Source: Gonocerus acuteangulatus
Taxonomy: Eukaryota; Arthropoda; Insecta; Hemiptera; Coreidae
Assembly (NCBI GenBank): GCA_946811695.1
Contig: OX328130.1
Location: 75,144,398 to 75,208,397 of the forward strand
DNA: 64,000 nucleotides
Direction of reading: 5' to 3'
Shown: positions 33,481 through 44,682 of the stretch, piece after piece
Layout of the letters: each line of letters starts with the position of its first letter
Numbering within the stretch: the first letter of the stretch is position 1
Notes under the pieces: generated by a model
What the model saw: the letters and a program-made list of their open reading frames with translations, nothing else
Database searches by the model: none
What the model was told of the DNA's origin: nothing
Position numbers and translations under genes: made by a program

Positions 33481-34518
33481 AGTCCGTCACGCAGGAGCTG
33501 CATAACTAAGCACTTTCCTCAGAATTTGGGTAGTGTAGACTGCTTTCCAGAACAATTTGCTTAAAATATCCTACATAAATAAAATAAAAACATGAATAGT
33601 TCTCTTTTAATTTCGTAATGAGTAACTGATAAATTATTAATTTGCTTCCAGAGTTATGTTTACACATGGTACCTACTACACTACGTAATAAATACAAAAA
33701 ACCTCGTATTATCGTATTTTGATCTAACGCAGGAACCGGATGCAGTCCCTCTAGCGCTCCTTGCGGCGCCTTTGTGAACCTATATCTGGCTGGCTTTTCT
33801 ATTGAAATATATTACAAAGTAAACCCCCCTTTCCGATTGACCGATTCAGCTCATTTTTACAACACTTCTTTCTCATGAGTTACCCACGACGTATACCACG
33901 TTTCGTTACAATACAGCAGAAATTACGACCAGTATGAGTATATTAGTAATTTGGGTCCGGAGTAAACCCCCCCTCCTAATGAACCGATTTAGTTTGTTTT
34001 TACAACACATATTTACCTGTAGATTACCACTACGAATACCGAGTTTCGTCGAAATATACCAAAAATCACGGTTGGTAGTGGCGAATTGGTATTGTGGGTC
34101 TGGAGTAAACCCCCCCCTCCTAATGAACCGATTTAGTTTATTTTTACAACACATATTTACCTGTAGATTACCACTACGAATACCGAGTTTCGTCGAAATA
34201 TACCTAAAATCACGGCTGGTAGTGGCGAATTGGTATTGTCGGTCCGGAGTAAACCCCCCCTCCTCATGAACCGATTTAGTTCATTTTTATATCTCACTTT
34301 TCTCTCTATATTACCACTACGAATACCAAGTTTTGTTGAAATATAACAAATATTACGGCTGAAATGGTAAATTATTGTTTTGGGTTCGGGGTAAACCCCC
34401 CCTTCCGCTGGACCGATTTTGGTGGTTAACGAACTCGTTCAATCGTTTGCTAATTGAATGCTATATACCAAGTTTCGTGACGAAAAAACAAAAACTCTGG
34501 CCGCTATCGTGTTAACAG

Positions 34519-34581
<63 letters not shown>

Positions 34582-34713
34582 TATATATAAATTTTAACGG
34601 GGGTCATTTTCGGTGTCTACTAGGTAGGATCGATAAAGATTTGAAGAAATTTTTCAAAAATTCCGTCATGAGTCCAACCTCAATAGCTACTTTCCTTCGG
34701 AGGAAAGTGCTAA
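33481..34713 (+). mobile_element. Helentron-like family A, copy A2, nested in a SINE poly-A tail
   Basis: Starts AGTCCGTCACGCAGGAGCTG right after nine or more A residues of the SINE tail and ends at GGAGGAAAGTGCTAA before AAAGAAAAAAAAAA. Internal modules match A1 closely; the (TA)n tract is at 34521-34587. The position inside a homopolymer agrees with the TT/AA-type target reported for Helentrons and with the A-rich flanks of other copies here. Confidence 0.78.
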
Positions 34714-34945
34714 AAGAAAAAAAAAAAGGTAAGAAAATGAGAAACGTGTTCATAACACTGTTTTCCTAGAGCGATGGCGGAGTAAGTAATTTCCGCTTAG
34801 GGTACTGTCAGTTTTCTGTCGTGGATTCTGAAGATTTCATTTTACGTTTCTCATGAAATATTAAAACTGTTTATCTTCCAAGATTTCCAAATGACTAGAG
34901 AGGCACGACGCTAAGATGACGCAGTTCCCGCGAGCCGGACTTTTA

Positions 34946-35094
34946 ATGTAAGGAAATTCTTATAAGAAACGTTGTTAACGTATTTATCAAATTACATCCT
35001 ATGAATGATTTAGTGATCCGAAATATCAAGAAAAACTAACAAAGCAGGAGTTATAATAATAACATAATAAAAATGTGGGGTTAAAAAGCCACCA
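34946..35094. other. Unassigned sequence
   Basis: Short AT-rich spacer between the family B 5' end and a LINE remnant. Confidence 0.4.
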
Positions 35095-35400
35095 CCTCGG
35101 GGAGGATTCCACATCTGCTACTAGGCGAGATGATGAAGTTCTGTCGAGAATAAGAATTGGACACACTAATCTGGGCACTGTTTGTGGCAAATATTTTGCT
35201 ATTTAACACACATTCAAAAATTGCAGAACTGTATTGACAGCCTTCCTGTAGAAAGTCATGACGTGGCACTTGTGTCAGAAGATTCTTTTCTACAGCAACG
35301 ATGTAAACCTGGATTAGCCTTTGCACCTGAAAAGGCGGAAAAAAATCTGCCACCAGAATGGTCCATCTACTCTAATAAAAGGTTATGTTCAAGATAACCC
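35095..35400 (+). pseudogene. LINE RNase H-domain remnant
   Basis: In one plus frame near 35110-35180 the translation contains RDDEVLSRIRIGHTNLGT, closely resembling the conserved RNase H tail of RNase H-bearing non-LTR retrotransposons (a basic pair, E-V-L-x-R-x-R-I-G-H-T). The frame is stopped soon after (AATATTTTGCTATTTAACAC), and the rest to 35400 has multiple stops. Small fragment, so the clade is not assigned. Confidence 0.55.
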
Positions 35401-35457
35401 ACCATCAAAACTTGCTTCGTGGATCAATACAGCCAATAAAATATACAGTTATAGCGT

Positions 35458-35652
35458 TTAAAGTCTTCCAGGAGCTCGTTTTGCGGGTATTTGGGAATGC
35501 ACAGTGAGTTGTTTACTAATTTTTGGAATATTTCGACAATAGAGGGCAGACAGAATTGGACTTGGGATAGCTTCTTGAGGAACTCCTGTTTTTATTTCTC
35601 TTTTAATCCTCGAAATACACTCGCTTCTTAGTGAATGGACAAATAAATACAT
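35458..35652 (-). pseudogene. LINE reverse-transcriptase fragment
   Basis: The minus frame reads ...KREIKTGVPQEAIPSPILSA then LYCRNIP. This matches the reverse-transcriptase block GVPQGSxLSPxLF-N-LY-xx-DIP of non-LTR elements, with G changed to E in the invariant QG. The catalytic YADD region is not present. It lies opposite in strand to the RNase H remnant at 35095, so the two are not one simple element. Confidence 0.65.
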
Positions 35653-36482
35653 TTTGGAATTGTATACATTATATTTTATTTACTGAAAGTGGAATAACCT
35701 ACTTATTAATTTTTTAAGTATCTCATTAATTTCCTAATTTATTTTATTTTTTGGCAATTATAAATTAATTTTAGCACTTATATAAGTATAGCCCAATAAG
35801 CATTTCACTCTCCCTTCTGTTTAGCCATTTTCAAAACCGTGTAATTAACCACACTTTAGACGAATCAATTTAAAAACTGATAATGCCTCATTTAAGATCT
35901 GGGAAGGCTTTGAGAGGTCAGAAAAGGCAGTTAATGTTTAATATTTATCAATACATAGCCAAAGCTAAGGTTTAAAAGTAGCTAAACTCTAGCCTGTTCA
36001 AATAGATGGTCTAGTAGGTGAGAAAAGGGCGTGTCCTATATTCTCGGTGCAGTAAAATTCCAAAGCCGAATCGTAGGACGTTTTCCCTGGGAACAGACAG
36101 GAGAAATCGGAGGTTGAAATACCACCGTGGTTGCAAAATTACGAATCGTTAATAATAAAAATTAAAAATAAAACAATACTAATATCAATCACCAAGGATA
36201 ATTAAAATAAAAGTCCTTGAGAAAGTGCGCCTGTTTGAGATAATGTTTGAAGGCGAACGTTGTTCAATAATTTTAAACGCAGAAAGATGGCACTCGAAAA
36301 ACGCCTAATCATCTCCATAGAAACACGTGCAGGTGGTGATAAGATTTCTGATAAGGGTACGTCACACGTCGCTCAAAACTATAATGGACAGTTAAAACTT
36401 TAATTCAACGTTATTTGACTGCTTACATCTTCAACACAATTATAGCAAAAACATTACATTTAATTGTGTTCTTTTCAATATA
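35653..36482. other. Unassigned sequence
   Basis: AT-rich, with no recognised coding or RNA feature. Confidence 0.4.
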
Positions 36483-36489
36483 GACAACA

Positions 36490-36663
36490 GCCAACGGCCA
36501 TAGCCACGTTGAAATCACCGGTTCCCATAGATCACCGAAGTTATGCAACGTCGGGCGTGGTCAGTACCTGAATGGGTGACCGACCACGTGCCGTTGGCAT
36601 TATAAAAGGGTGGCAACCTGTAGATAGCCCGGCGCTAATAGCCGAATTGTTGATGCGCCGTTA
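36490..36663 (+). mobile_element. 5S rRNA-derived SINE
   Basis: 36490-36598 is a 5S rRNA sequence (GCCAACGGCCATAGCCACGT ... CACCGAAGTTATGCAACGTC ... GTGCCGTTGGC) with about 10 bases missing before the 3' stem (ACCGACCACGTG) and several substitutions. It is followed by a body with CCGGCGCTAATAGCC and GATGCGCCGTT, which is the same 3' tail as the tRNA-derived SINE family 1 (CGGCGCTAATG...GATGCGCCGT). A 5S head joined to a SINE tail is a SINE3-type structure. GACAACA at 36483-36489 and 36675-36681 may be the target duplication. A functional 5S gene is unlikely given the deletion. Confidence 0.85.
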
Positions 36664-36763
36664 ACAACACACACGACAACACACAGCCTCTTGTTTAAAG
36701 AATCTCCCAATAGTTTTGGAACTGTTTATTCTGGAAAATTGTGTGTTGATGTAAGTTATATCT

Positions 36764-37260
36764 ACTATATATGTCAAATACCACTCACTCACTGACCTAT
36801 CATCGCCCAGCCCAAACCACTTGACAGAAAATTTTGAAATTTTGCATTGACACTCCCTTTAGAACTTAAACATTGGCGAACAAAGGATTTTATGATGTAC
36901 AAATTATTAAGTATTTTTAGAGGGATTTGAATTTTTTCGCAGCTCCTCACCCATCAGAATCCCCAGTCACGTACATTTATTATTGACAACGCATTTTAAC
37001 CTGTAATGGTTAGACTGCAGTTACTGCTAACCTATAGATAACGGTTTATCTCTAGGTTATCTGTACTTTAACCTTTCTTAAACTACTAATACATTGACCA
37101 GAGTGTAAACATTTATAATTTATACACTCTAACCGATGTGTTTTTAATTAACAAGTTGTTCAGAATGTTAACATTCTCTTATTGTCTTTATACACCTGTA
37201 TGTGTTATGGTATATAAAATCAGTTGGTAATAGAATAATTCAAATTGAGCTGCATTTTTA
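36764..37260. other. Possible Helitron-like 5' end and unassigned DNA
   Basis: TCTACTATATATGTCAAATA + CCACTCACTCACTGACC has the TC start and composition of arthropod Helitron 5' ends, but no matching 3' end was found. The phrase ACTTGACAGAAAATTTTGAA also suggests a dispersed repeat. Confidence 0.3.
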
Positions 37261-37382
37261 CTTGCGAATATATATATATGTATATAAACAAGTTGTCATA
37301 AATAAAATGGTTTAAATGAAGTTCTAAAGCACTTTATTGACCATTAAGGCCTTTATTAAATGAAGAAGAAAATATATATCAT

Positions 37383-37722
37383 GATGATTAGATAGTTAGC
37401 CGTCGAGGTGATAAGTAAAGATGGAATGGTTGGGATTCGGCTAAAGAAACCTCAATATGATTTTGTTTTAAAAAATCTATATTTCGGACGTTTTTAAGAA
37501 TATAAGAAGATATATTCTTTTATAAGTTAATTGTATTTATAGTTCCGTTACCTATCACAATTATAAACTTTTTTTGTTTCTGTATTAATTTCTTTTTTTT
37601 GTCATTTTAGCTGACGAAGGCTACCAATGAGTAGCCGAAACGTCCGAAATATAGATTTTTTAAAACAAAATCATATTGAGGTTTATTTAGCCGAATCCCA
37701 GCCATTCCATCTTTACTTAAAA
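37383..37722 (+). mobile_element. Penelope-like type P remnant, left arm shortened
   Basis: GATGATTAGATAGTTAGCCG TCGAGGTGATAAGTAAAG opens as at 4131, followed by the arm to CTATATTTCGGACGTT (37492), which then jumps to the inverted arm (about 37560-37722). A hammerhead-like core lies at 37611-37644. The same truncated arrangement, with the join in the same place after CGGACGTT, is found at 48798-49238. Confidence 0.65.
37611..37644 (+). ncRNA. Hammerhead-like motif (type P)
   Basis: CTGACGA, A, then stem II GGCTAC-CAATGA-GTAGCC, then GAAACGTC. Core nucleotides conform (N7 is free). After C17 the bases CGAAAT can pair with ATTTTAG before the motif, with one mismatch, as stem I. The same motif is at 49135-49168 (plus), 29167-29200 (minus) and, slightly changed, 4235-4268 (minus). 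The unpaired A after CTGACGA is a departure from consensus. Confidence 0.5.
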
Positions 37723-37748
37723 TATATGTGGATGAGGTCACGTTACGA

Positions 37749-37977
<229 letters not shown>

Positions 37978-38409
37978 AACGATGATTACTTTGGCACCTA
38001 GTTAAAGAGATCAATAGATTTATTAAATAAATGTTTGAAAAAATATTTTATTGGGCTACCTGCATTTCTAAAACTCGGAGCATAAAATTTGCGGACACAA
38101 GACTTAAATCCGTTCCATCCGAGTTGAAGCAGTATCTAAGCGGATTGTGCTAAGTCCTTGAAACGGACTCGGCCACATTGATCCGTAAGCAAATTGACAA
38201 TAAATTAAACTGTGCTAAATATAGCCGTGGAAGGTTACAGCCTCCATGATAAACAACATGGCTTACTGTTAATCGACACATTGGAACAGCGGTATATATA
38301 TAGGAACATATCGTCATGGGTATATTTAGAGATACGCTACCCACACTATCTCTCTCTTTTTCCAAGGTTGGTATTCAACGCAATTGGTTTATCCCTTTTA
38401 TCAGATATT
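37978..38409. other. Unassigned sequence
   Basis: Moderate GC, small frames on both strands without recognised families. Confidence 0.35.
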
Positions 38410-38935
38410 AATGTTTTTATCGTTTGCGAAGACGACACCCAGTTACTTTGAAGTATCCGTCGTGATTTTAAACAGTGATTTTCATACTTACAGATTCTTT
38501 GCGGGTTACCTATTCCTTCTTTACATGTTATCTAAGAGTAGAAACCATATCGCACTAGTATTTCTAAAGTGACAAAACTAAAATAATGGTTTTCTTCCAG
38601 TTACGACTTTGGAAAACATTGTAAATATCTCTTTATCAACCATCAAAACTGTATGTACCTAGCTTCAGAGCTTCTACACCAGAGGGCAATTGTGTCACTC
38701 TTCCTGTCTTAATGCTATTCCCTCTACATAGGCAAGAGTGACACATTTTCAGTTGAGTTTTATATTGAGTTGTGTCACTTTAGAAATACTAGTACGATAT
38801 TATTATATAAATATAGTAATAAAAAATTAATATAGTAATAAAAAGTATTTAAAATCACTGTAATCACTACTAATAGGACCTTCTTTTTATGTAAATATAT
38901 GTATATGTTAGTATTAAATCTGTCCTGCTTGTTTT
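38410..38935. mobile_element. M-type MITE copy split by T-type MITE
   Basis: TTTGCGAAGACGACACCCAG + TTACTTTGAAGTATCCGTCG is the left terminus. The M interior (GAAACCATAT / TATTATATAAATATAGTAAT) is divided at 38551-38796 by another MITE. The right side reaches AAATCACTGTAATCACTACT near 38860. Right terminal bases are missing where the hammerhead array starts. Confidence 0.65.
38551..38796. mobile_element. T-type MITE, complete, 246 bp, containing one 89-bp-type unit
   Basis: Ends CGCACTAGTATTTCTAAAGT and (reverse complement of right end) CGTACTAGTATTTCTAAAGT, extending to about 27 bp. ATAT on both sides (38547-38550, 38797-38800) is a possible 4-bp target duplication. The interior holds, inverted, a single copy of the unit that forms the array at 8403-11903 (TGTACCTAGCTTCAGAGCTT ... 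CTACATAGGCAAGAGTGACA). It is the single-copy, pre-amplification form of that satellite. Confidence 0.88.
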
Positions 38936-38942
38936 TACAACC

Positions 38943-38975
38943 CTGATGAAGGCCTGAATTTCAAGCCGAAACGTC
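38943..38975 (+). ncRNA. Hammerhead-like motif, first unit of the array
   Basis: CTGATGA, A, GGC-CTGAATTTCAA-GCC, GAAA, CGTC. Stem II has GGC/GCC plus a TGA/TCA extension. Stem III would be AC/GU. Stem I is only two pairs (CC before, GG after). The core is complete, but weak stems make activity doubtful for a monomer. Confidence 0.45.
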
Positions 38976-41900
38976 GGCACAATAAAACCATTTTCACATG
39001 TAAAATGTAGTTTTATTAAGAAGTAATGACCAAACCCCAACAATCCCTACCTTGCATCATCTACCGTCAACAATCTCCTCTCAATAGAAGTTTAAATATT
39101 TCTATGAGCGCCTGAATTTCAAGCCGAAACGTCGGCACAATAAAACCATTTTCACATGTAAAATGTAGTTTTATTAAGAAGTAATGACCAAACCCCAACA
39201 ATCCCTACCTTGCATCATCAACGGTCAACAATCTCCTCTCAATAGAAGTTTAAATATTTCTATGAGCGCCTGAATTTCAAGCCGAAACGTCGGCAACAAT
39301 AACACCATTTTCACTTGTAAAATGTAGTTTTATTAAGAAGCAATGACCAAACCCCAACAACCCCTACCTTACATCATCTACCGTCAACAATCTCCTCTCA
39401 ATAGAAGTTTAAATATTTCTATGAGCGCCTGAATTTCAAGCCGAAACGTCGGCAACAATAACACCATTTTCACTTATAAAATGTAGTTTTATTAAGAAGC
39501 AATGACCAAACCCCAACAATCCCTACCTTGCATCATCTACCGTCAACAATCTCCTCTCAATAGAAGTTTAAATATTTCTATGAGCGCCTGAATTTCAAGC
39601 CGAAACGTCGGCAACAATAACACCATTTTCACTTGTAAAATGTAGTTTTATTAAGAAGCAATGACCAAACCCCAACAACCCCTACCTTACATCATCTACC
39701 GTCAACAATCTCCTCTCAATAGAAGTTTAAATATTTCTATGAGCGCCTGAATTTCAAGCCGAAACGTCGGCAACAATAAAACCATTTTCACATGTAAAAT
39801 GTAGTTTTATTAAGAAGCTGTGACCAAACCCCAACAATCCCTACCTTGCATCATCAACGGTCAACCATCTCCTCTCAATAGAAGTTTAAATATTTCTATG
39901 AGCGCCTGAATTTCAAGCCGAAACGTCGGCAACAATAAAACCATTTTCACATGTAAAATGTAGTTTTATTAAGAAGTAATGACCAAACCCCAACAATCCC
40001 TACCTTGCATCATCAACGGTCAACAATCTCCTCTCAATAGAAGTTTAAATATTTCTATGAGCGCCTGAATTTCAAGCCGAAACGTCGGCAACAATAAAAC
40101 CATTTTCACATGTAAAATGTAGTTTTATTAAGAAGCTGTGACCAAACCCCAACAATCCCTACCTTGCATCATCTACCGTCAACAATCTCCTCTCAATAGA
40201 AGTTTAAATATTTCTATGAGCGCCTGAATTTCAAGCCGAAACGTCGGCAACAATAAAACCATTTTCACTTGTAAAATGTAGTTTTATTAAGAAGCTGTGA
40301 CCAAACCCCAACAATCCCTACCTTGCATCATCTACCGTCAACAATCTCCTCTCAATAGAAGTTTAAATATTTCTATGAGCGCCTGAATTTCAAGCCGAAA
40401 CGTCGGCACAATAAAACCATTTTCACTTGTAAAATGTAGTTTTATTAAGAAGTAATGACCAAACCCCAACAATCCCTACCTTGCATCATCAACGGTCAAC
40501 CATCTCCTCTGAATAGAAGTTTAAATATTTCTATGAGCGCCTGAATTTCAAGCCGAAACGTCGGCAACAATAAAACCATTTTCACATGTAAAATGTAGTT
40601 TTATTAAGAAGTAATGACCAAACCCCAACAATCCCTACCTTGCATCATCAACGGTCAACCATCTCCTCTGAATAGAAGTTTAAATATTTCTATGAGCGCC
40701 TGAATTTCAAGCCGAAACGTCGGCAACAATAAAACCATTTTCACATGTAAAATGTAGTTTTATTAAGAAGCTGTGACCAAACCCCAACAATCCCTACCTT
40801 GCATCATCTACCGTCAACAATCTCCTCTCAATAGAAGTTTAAATATTTCTATGAGCGCCTGAATTTCAAGCCGAAACGTCGGCACAATAAAACCATTTTC
40901 ACTTGTAAAATGTAGTTTTATTAAGAAGCTGTGACCAAACCCCAACAATCCCTACCTTGCATCATCTACCGTCAACAATCTCCTCTCAATAGAAGTTTAA
41001 ATATTTCTATGAGCGCCTGAATTTCAAGCCGAAACGTCGGCAACAATAAAACCATTTTCACTTGTAAAATGTAGTTTTATTAAGAAGCTGTGACCAAACC
41101 CCAACAATCCCTACCTTGCATCATCTACCGTCAACAATCTCCTCTCAATAGAAGTTTAAATATTTCTATGAGCGCCTGAATTTCAAGCCGAAACGTCGGC
41201 ACAATAAAACCATTTTCACTTGTAAAATGTAGTTTTATTAAGAAGTAATGACCAAACCCCAACAATCCCTACCTTGCATCATCAACGGTCAACCATCTCC
41301 TCTGAATAGAAGTTTAAATATTTCTATGAGCGCCTGAATTTCAAGCCGAAACGTCGGCAACAATAAAACCATTTTCACATGTAAAATGTAGTTTTATTAA
41401 GAAGCTGTGACCAAACCCCAACAATCCCTACCTTGCATCATCAACGGTCAACCATCTCCTCTCAATAGAAGTTTAAATATTTCTATGAGCGCCTGAATTT
41501 CAAGCCGAAACGTCGGCAACAATAAAACCATTTTCACATGTAAAATGTAGTTTTATTAAGAAGTAATGACCAAACCCCAACAATCCCTACCTTGCATCAT
41601 CTACCGTCAACAATCTCCACTCAATAGAAGTTTAAATATTTCTATGAGCGCCTGAATTTCAAGCCGAAACGTCGGCAACAATAAAACCATTTTCACATGT
41701 AAAATGTAGTTTTATTAAGAAGCTGTGACCAAACCCCAACAATCCCTACCTTGCATCATCTACCGTCAACAATCTCCTCTCAATAGAAGTTTAAATATTT
41801 CTATGAGCGCCTGAATTTCAAGCCGAAACGTCGGCACAATAAAACCATTTTCACATGTAAAATGTAGTTTTATTAAGAAGCAATGACCAAACCCCAACAA

Positions 41901-42613
41901 TCCCTACCTTGCATCATCTACCGTCAACAATCTCCTCTGAATAGAAGTTTAAATATTTCTATGAGCGCCTGAATTTCAAGCCGAAACGTCGGCAACAATA
42001 AAACCATTTTCACATGTAAAATGTAGTTTTATTAAGAAGCTGTGACCAAACCCCAACAATCCCTACCTTGCATCATCAACGGTCAACCATCTCCTCTCAA
42101 TAGAAGTTTAAATATTTCTATGAGCGCCTGAATTTCAAGCCGAAACGTCGGCAACAATAAAACCATTTTCACATGTAAAATGTAGTTTTATTAAGAAGTA
42201 ATGACCAAACCCCAACAATCCCTACCTTGCATCATCTACCGTCAACAATCTCCACTCAATAGAAGTTTAAATATTTCTATGAGCGCCTGAATTTCAAGCC
42301 GAAACGTCGGCAACAATAAAACCATTTTCACATGTAAAATGTAGTTTTATTAAGAAGCTGTGACCAAACCCCAACAATCCCTACCTTGCATCATCAACGG
42401 TCAACCATCTCCTCTCAATAGAAGTTTAAATATTTCTATGAGCGCCTGAATTTCAAGCCGAAACGTCGGCACAATAAAACCATTTTCACATGTAAAATGT
42501 AGTTTTATTAAGAAGCAATGACCAAACCCCAACAATCCCTACCTTGCATCATCTACCGTCAACAATCTCCACTCAATAGAAGTTTAAATATTTTTATGAG
42601 CGCCTGAATTTCA
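38943..42613 (+). repeat. 158-159-bp tandem array with Penelope/hammerhead-like motif, about 23 copies
   Basis: Unit: CTGAATTTCAAGCCGAAACG TCGGCA... ATTTTCACATGTAAAATGTA ... CAAACCCCAACAATCCCTAC ... AGTTTAAATATTTCTATGAGCGC, 158-159 bp, head to tail with no decay of length. Variants (CTACCGTCAACAAT/CAACGGTCAACCAT, AAGTAATG/AAGCTGTG/AAGCAATG, GGCACAAT/GGCAACAAT) assort independently between units, which suggests frequent exchange or conversion. Only the first unit keeps the full 5' core CTGATGAAGG; in the others the same place reads CTATGAGCGC. It is a satellite derived from a Penelope-like terminal repeat. No coding capacity. Confidence 0.93.
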
Positions 42614-42718
42614 GACAGAGGCCCTCCAGGACACGAATTGAAAGCTCGACCACCGAGGTACACTCGCAACTTTTTTTTTTAGCGCTTACAGTTAAAAAAA
42701 AACGCATGCGTATATATA
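42614..42718. other. Spacer between array and mariner-type element
   Basis: GACAGAGGCCCTCCAGGACA and following bases are unique in the window. Poly-T, poly-A and a short TATATA run border the transposon end. Confidence 0.4.
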
Positions 42719-43286
42719 CAGGGTGTCCCACGTTGAGGTGTCATAACTTTAGGGGTTTATTCTGCATCCCATTTGTAGTTCAGTGGCGCAAAAATGAGCG
42801 TTCTATTTGAAAATGTAGAAGAGCTACTCAATCTTTCGTCTATTTTAAAAACTACTGGCTTTTTTAAAAGAAAAACTGCGTTTTTAGGATTTGTAATCAA
42901 TGTATCGTAAATAACGATAACATTTTTAGAATCTACATTAAATTTCCAATAAGAAACACCCGTCATTGAAATATTACCTTGTAAATTAAGAGCTATATTA
43001 AAAGCCATATAGATGAGAACGTTTAATATTAGTGTTTTATTAAATTATTCAATATTTTATTAATCACCTATTTTTAGACTTAGAGGTTAGTCTCCGCCTC
43101 AAAAGTTGCATTATTTAATAAGCTTCAAAATGGTACCTCGTAGTTCTAGAAAGAAATCGATTTCAATCTATATTTTTCTGATTTCTAATTCAAAACTAAT
43201 AAATGTGCTTTAGCATGAAGGAGCTATTCTGAACAAATTCATTAATTTCACTCGATGATGGTGATGTCCCATCCTTCCCACACTAT

Positions 43287-43640
43287 ATGACGTTTATTGT
43301 ACAAGTCCTTCTACCAAATAACAACTTACTCTGGTTTCAAATGGATGGTTGCCCAGCTCATAATGGACGAGTAGTGACGGAATGGCTCAACACTGAATTC
43401 CCTAATCGTTGTATCGGCTACTATGGACCCGTTCGTTTGCCTGCTGATCTGAATCCTGTAGATTTCCATGTATAGGGAACATTGAAGAGCAGAGTGTACT
43501 CCGAGCCCGTGACGACGAAGGAGGAACTCATCAACAGGATCCAGGAGCGGTGCCAGCTCATGAGAACTCAAAGACAAGACGAGGCCCTGCTAGTGGAAGG
43601 TTCTACTCCTCAAATAGAGGCTGAATTTATATTTTAGGTA
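43287..43640 (+). pseudogene. Mariner-type DDE/D transposase, C-terminal remnant
   Basis: The frame has FQMDGCPAHNGRVVTEWLN, the block around the second catalytic aspartate, and LPADLNPVDFHV, the block around the third acidic residue (D in NPVD). It then meets a TAG at 43473-43475 where relatives have Trp, and continues in frame as GTLKSRVYSEPVTTKEELIN and RIQERC to about 43640. The N-terminal DNA-binding half and first catalytic Asp are missing; less than a third of a usual 340-350-residue protein remains. It lies inside the TIRs of 42719-44687 in plus orientation. It cannot make active enzyme. Confidence 0.85.
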
Positions 43641-43647
43641 TATTCCC

Positions 43648-43680
43648 CTGAAGAGGCGCCAAAATGGTGCGAAACATGTA
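43648..43680 (+). ncRNA. Hammerhead-ribozyme candidate (best in window)
   Basis: Stem I TTCCC (before) / GGGAA (after), five pairs. Core CTGAAGA. Stem II GCGCCA-AAA-TGGTGC, six pairs with one extra or bulged G at its base. Then GAA, stem III AC-AT-GT, and A as residue 17 (a GUA cleavage triplet, allowed by the NUH rule). All conserved core residues of a type I hammerhead are present. It resembles the terminal-repeat ribozymes known in Penelope-like elements; here it lies between the transposase remnant and the right TIR. Cleavage is predicted after 43680. Confidence 0.6.
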
Positions 43681-44682
43681 GGGAAGAGAAAAAACAAAAT
43701 GTGTAAAAGTGTGTGGCGTACATTTATTGAAGATTCCAACGTTTCCATCCTAAACTTTCCACTCATCAAAATCCTGAAGTCCTCTCCCTATCAAGTGCCA
43801 CCCACCCACTCTCCCCACCGAGGCGACTCAAAAGACATTGGCCTAGAGATCTGCTGCAGTGACCAAGTGAAGTGTTAGCAATGGCTTTCTCTTCCTTCTA
43901 GAGCGGCAATGTCTGTAGCTCACCGATCTCTCTTCGACTCCAGCCACTGGTCGGAGCAGAAGGGAGCTTGTGTAGGCCTCTTTCGACGTCATCTGAGCGT
44001 CTTTCTGGCGTTAATCGAGGATGAAGTTGAGAGTCCTTGAGCACAGAACCTTCATATTGTATTGTAAAAAAAATTGTATTGACCTTCCGCCTTATTCGCC
44101 AATTCTAAAAATAGGCGATTAAGAAAACATTGAATAATTTAATAAAACACTAATGTTAAACATTCTCATTTATATGGCTTTTAATATAGCTCTTAATTGA
44201 CGAATGTGCAAATCAATACTTTTGAGAGTGGAAAAGTATTTATTCATAACTTTTTTTTGTACAGTCAAATATTCGGCAGATTTAGCCTCTTGATAGTGGA
44301 ATACTTTCCCTTTAATAGAGTGAAGTCAGATTCAAGAATTTGCCGTAAATAAGTCCAGCAGAAATTAGTAAAGATTGACAATGAAAGATGCATTTTTTCA
44401 TATTCGTTACTTTGCATTTGTATCGACGAAATATCAATAACGGGTGTTTCTTATTGGAAATTAAATGTAGATTCTAAAAATGTTATCGTTATTTACGATA
44501 AATTGATTACACATCTTAAAAACGCAGTTTTTCCTTAAAAAAAAAAAACCAGTAGTTTTTAAAATAGACAAAATATTGAGTAGCTCCTCTACATTTTCAG
44601 ATAGAACGCTCATTTTTACACCCCTGAACTACAAATAGAATGCAGAATAAACCCCTAAAGTTATGACATCTCAACGTAAGAC

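Larger units (their letters stand above)
33080..34945 (-). mobile_element. Helentron-like family B element (minus) hosting nested SINE and family A element
   Basis: 33100-33305 (CTTAATATCTAGAAAACGGC, GATCGTGGCAAGTGAAAGCT) and 34733-34945 belong to one family B element in minus orientation, as at 14000-14969. Its 5' end at about 34945 reads, on the minus strand, AAAGTCCGGCTCGCGGGAAC + TGCGTCATCTTAGCGTCGTG. A SINE inserted at AAGGTAA (33299-33305, repeated at 34726-34732), and a family A element then entered the SINE tail. Confidence 0.65.

Noticed and set aside
33934..34269. 111-codon frame with internal repeats
   Set aside because: Lies within the repeated modules of a family A element; the repetition is at DNA level and not conserved as protein in the other copies.
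36490..36598. 5S rRNA gene
   Set aside because: About 10 bases are missing before the 3' stem and the sequence continues into a SINE tail; it is not in a 5S cluster.
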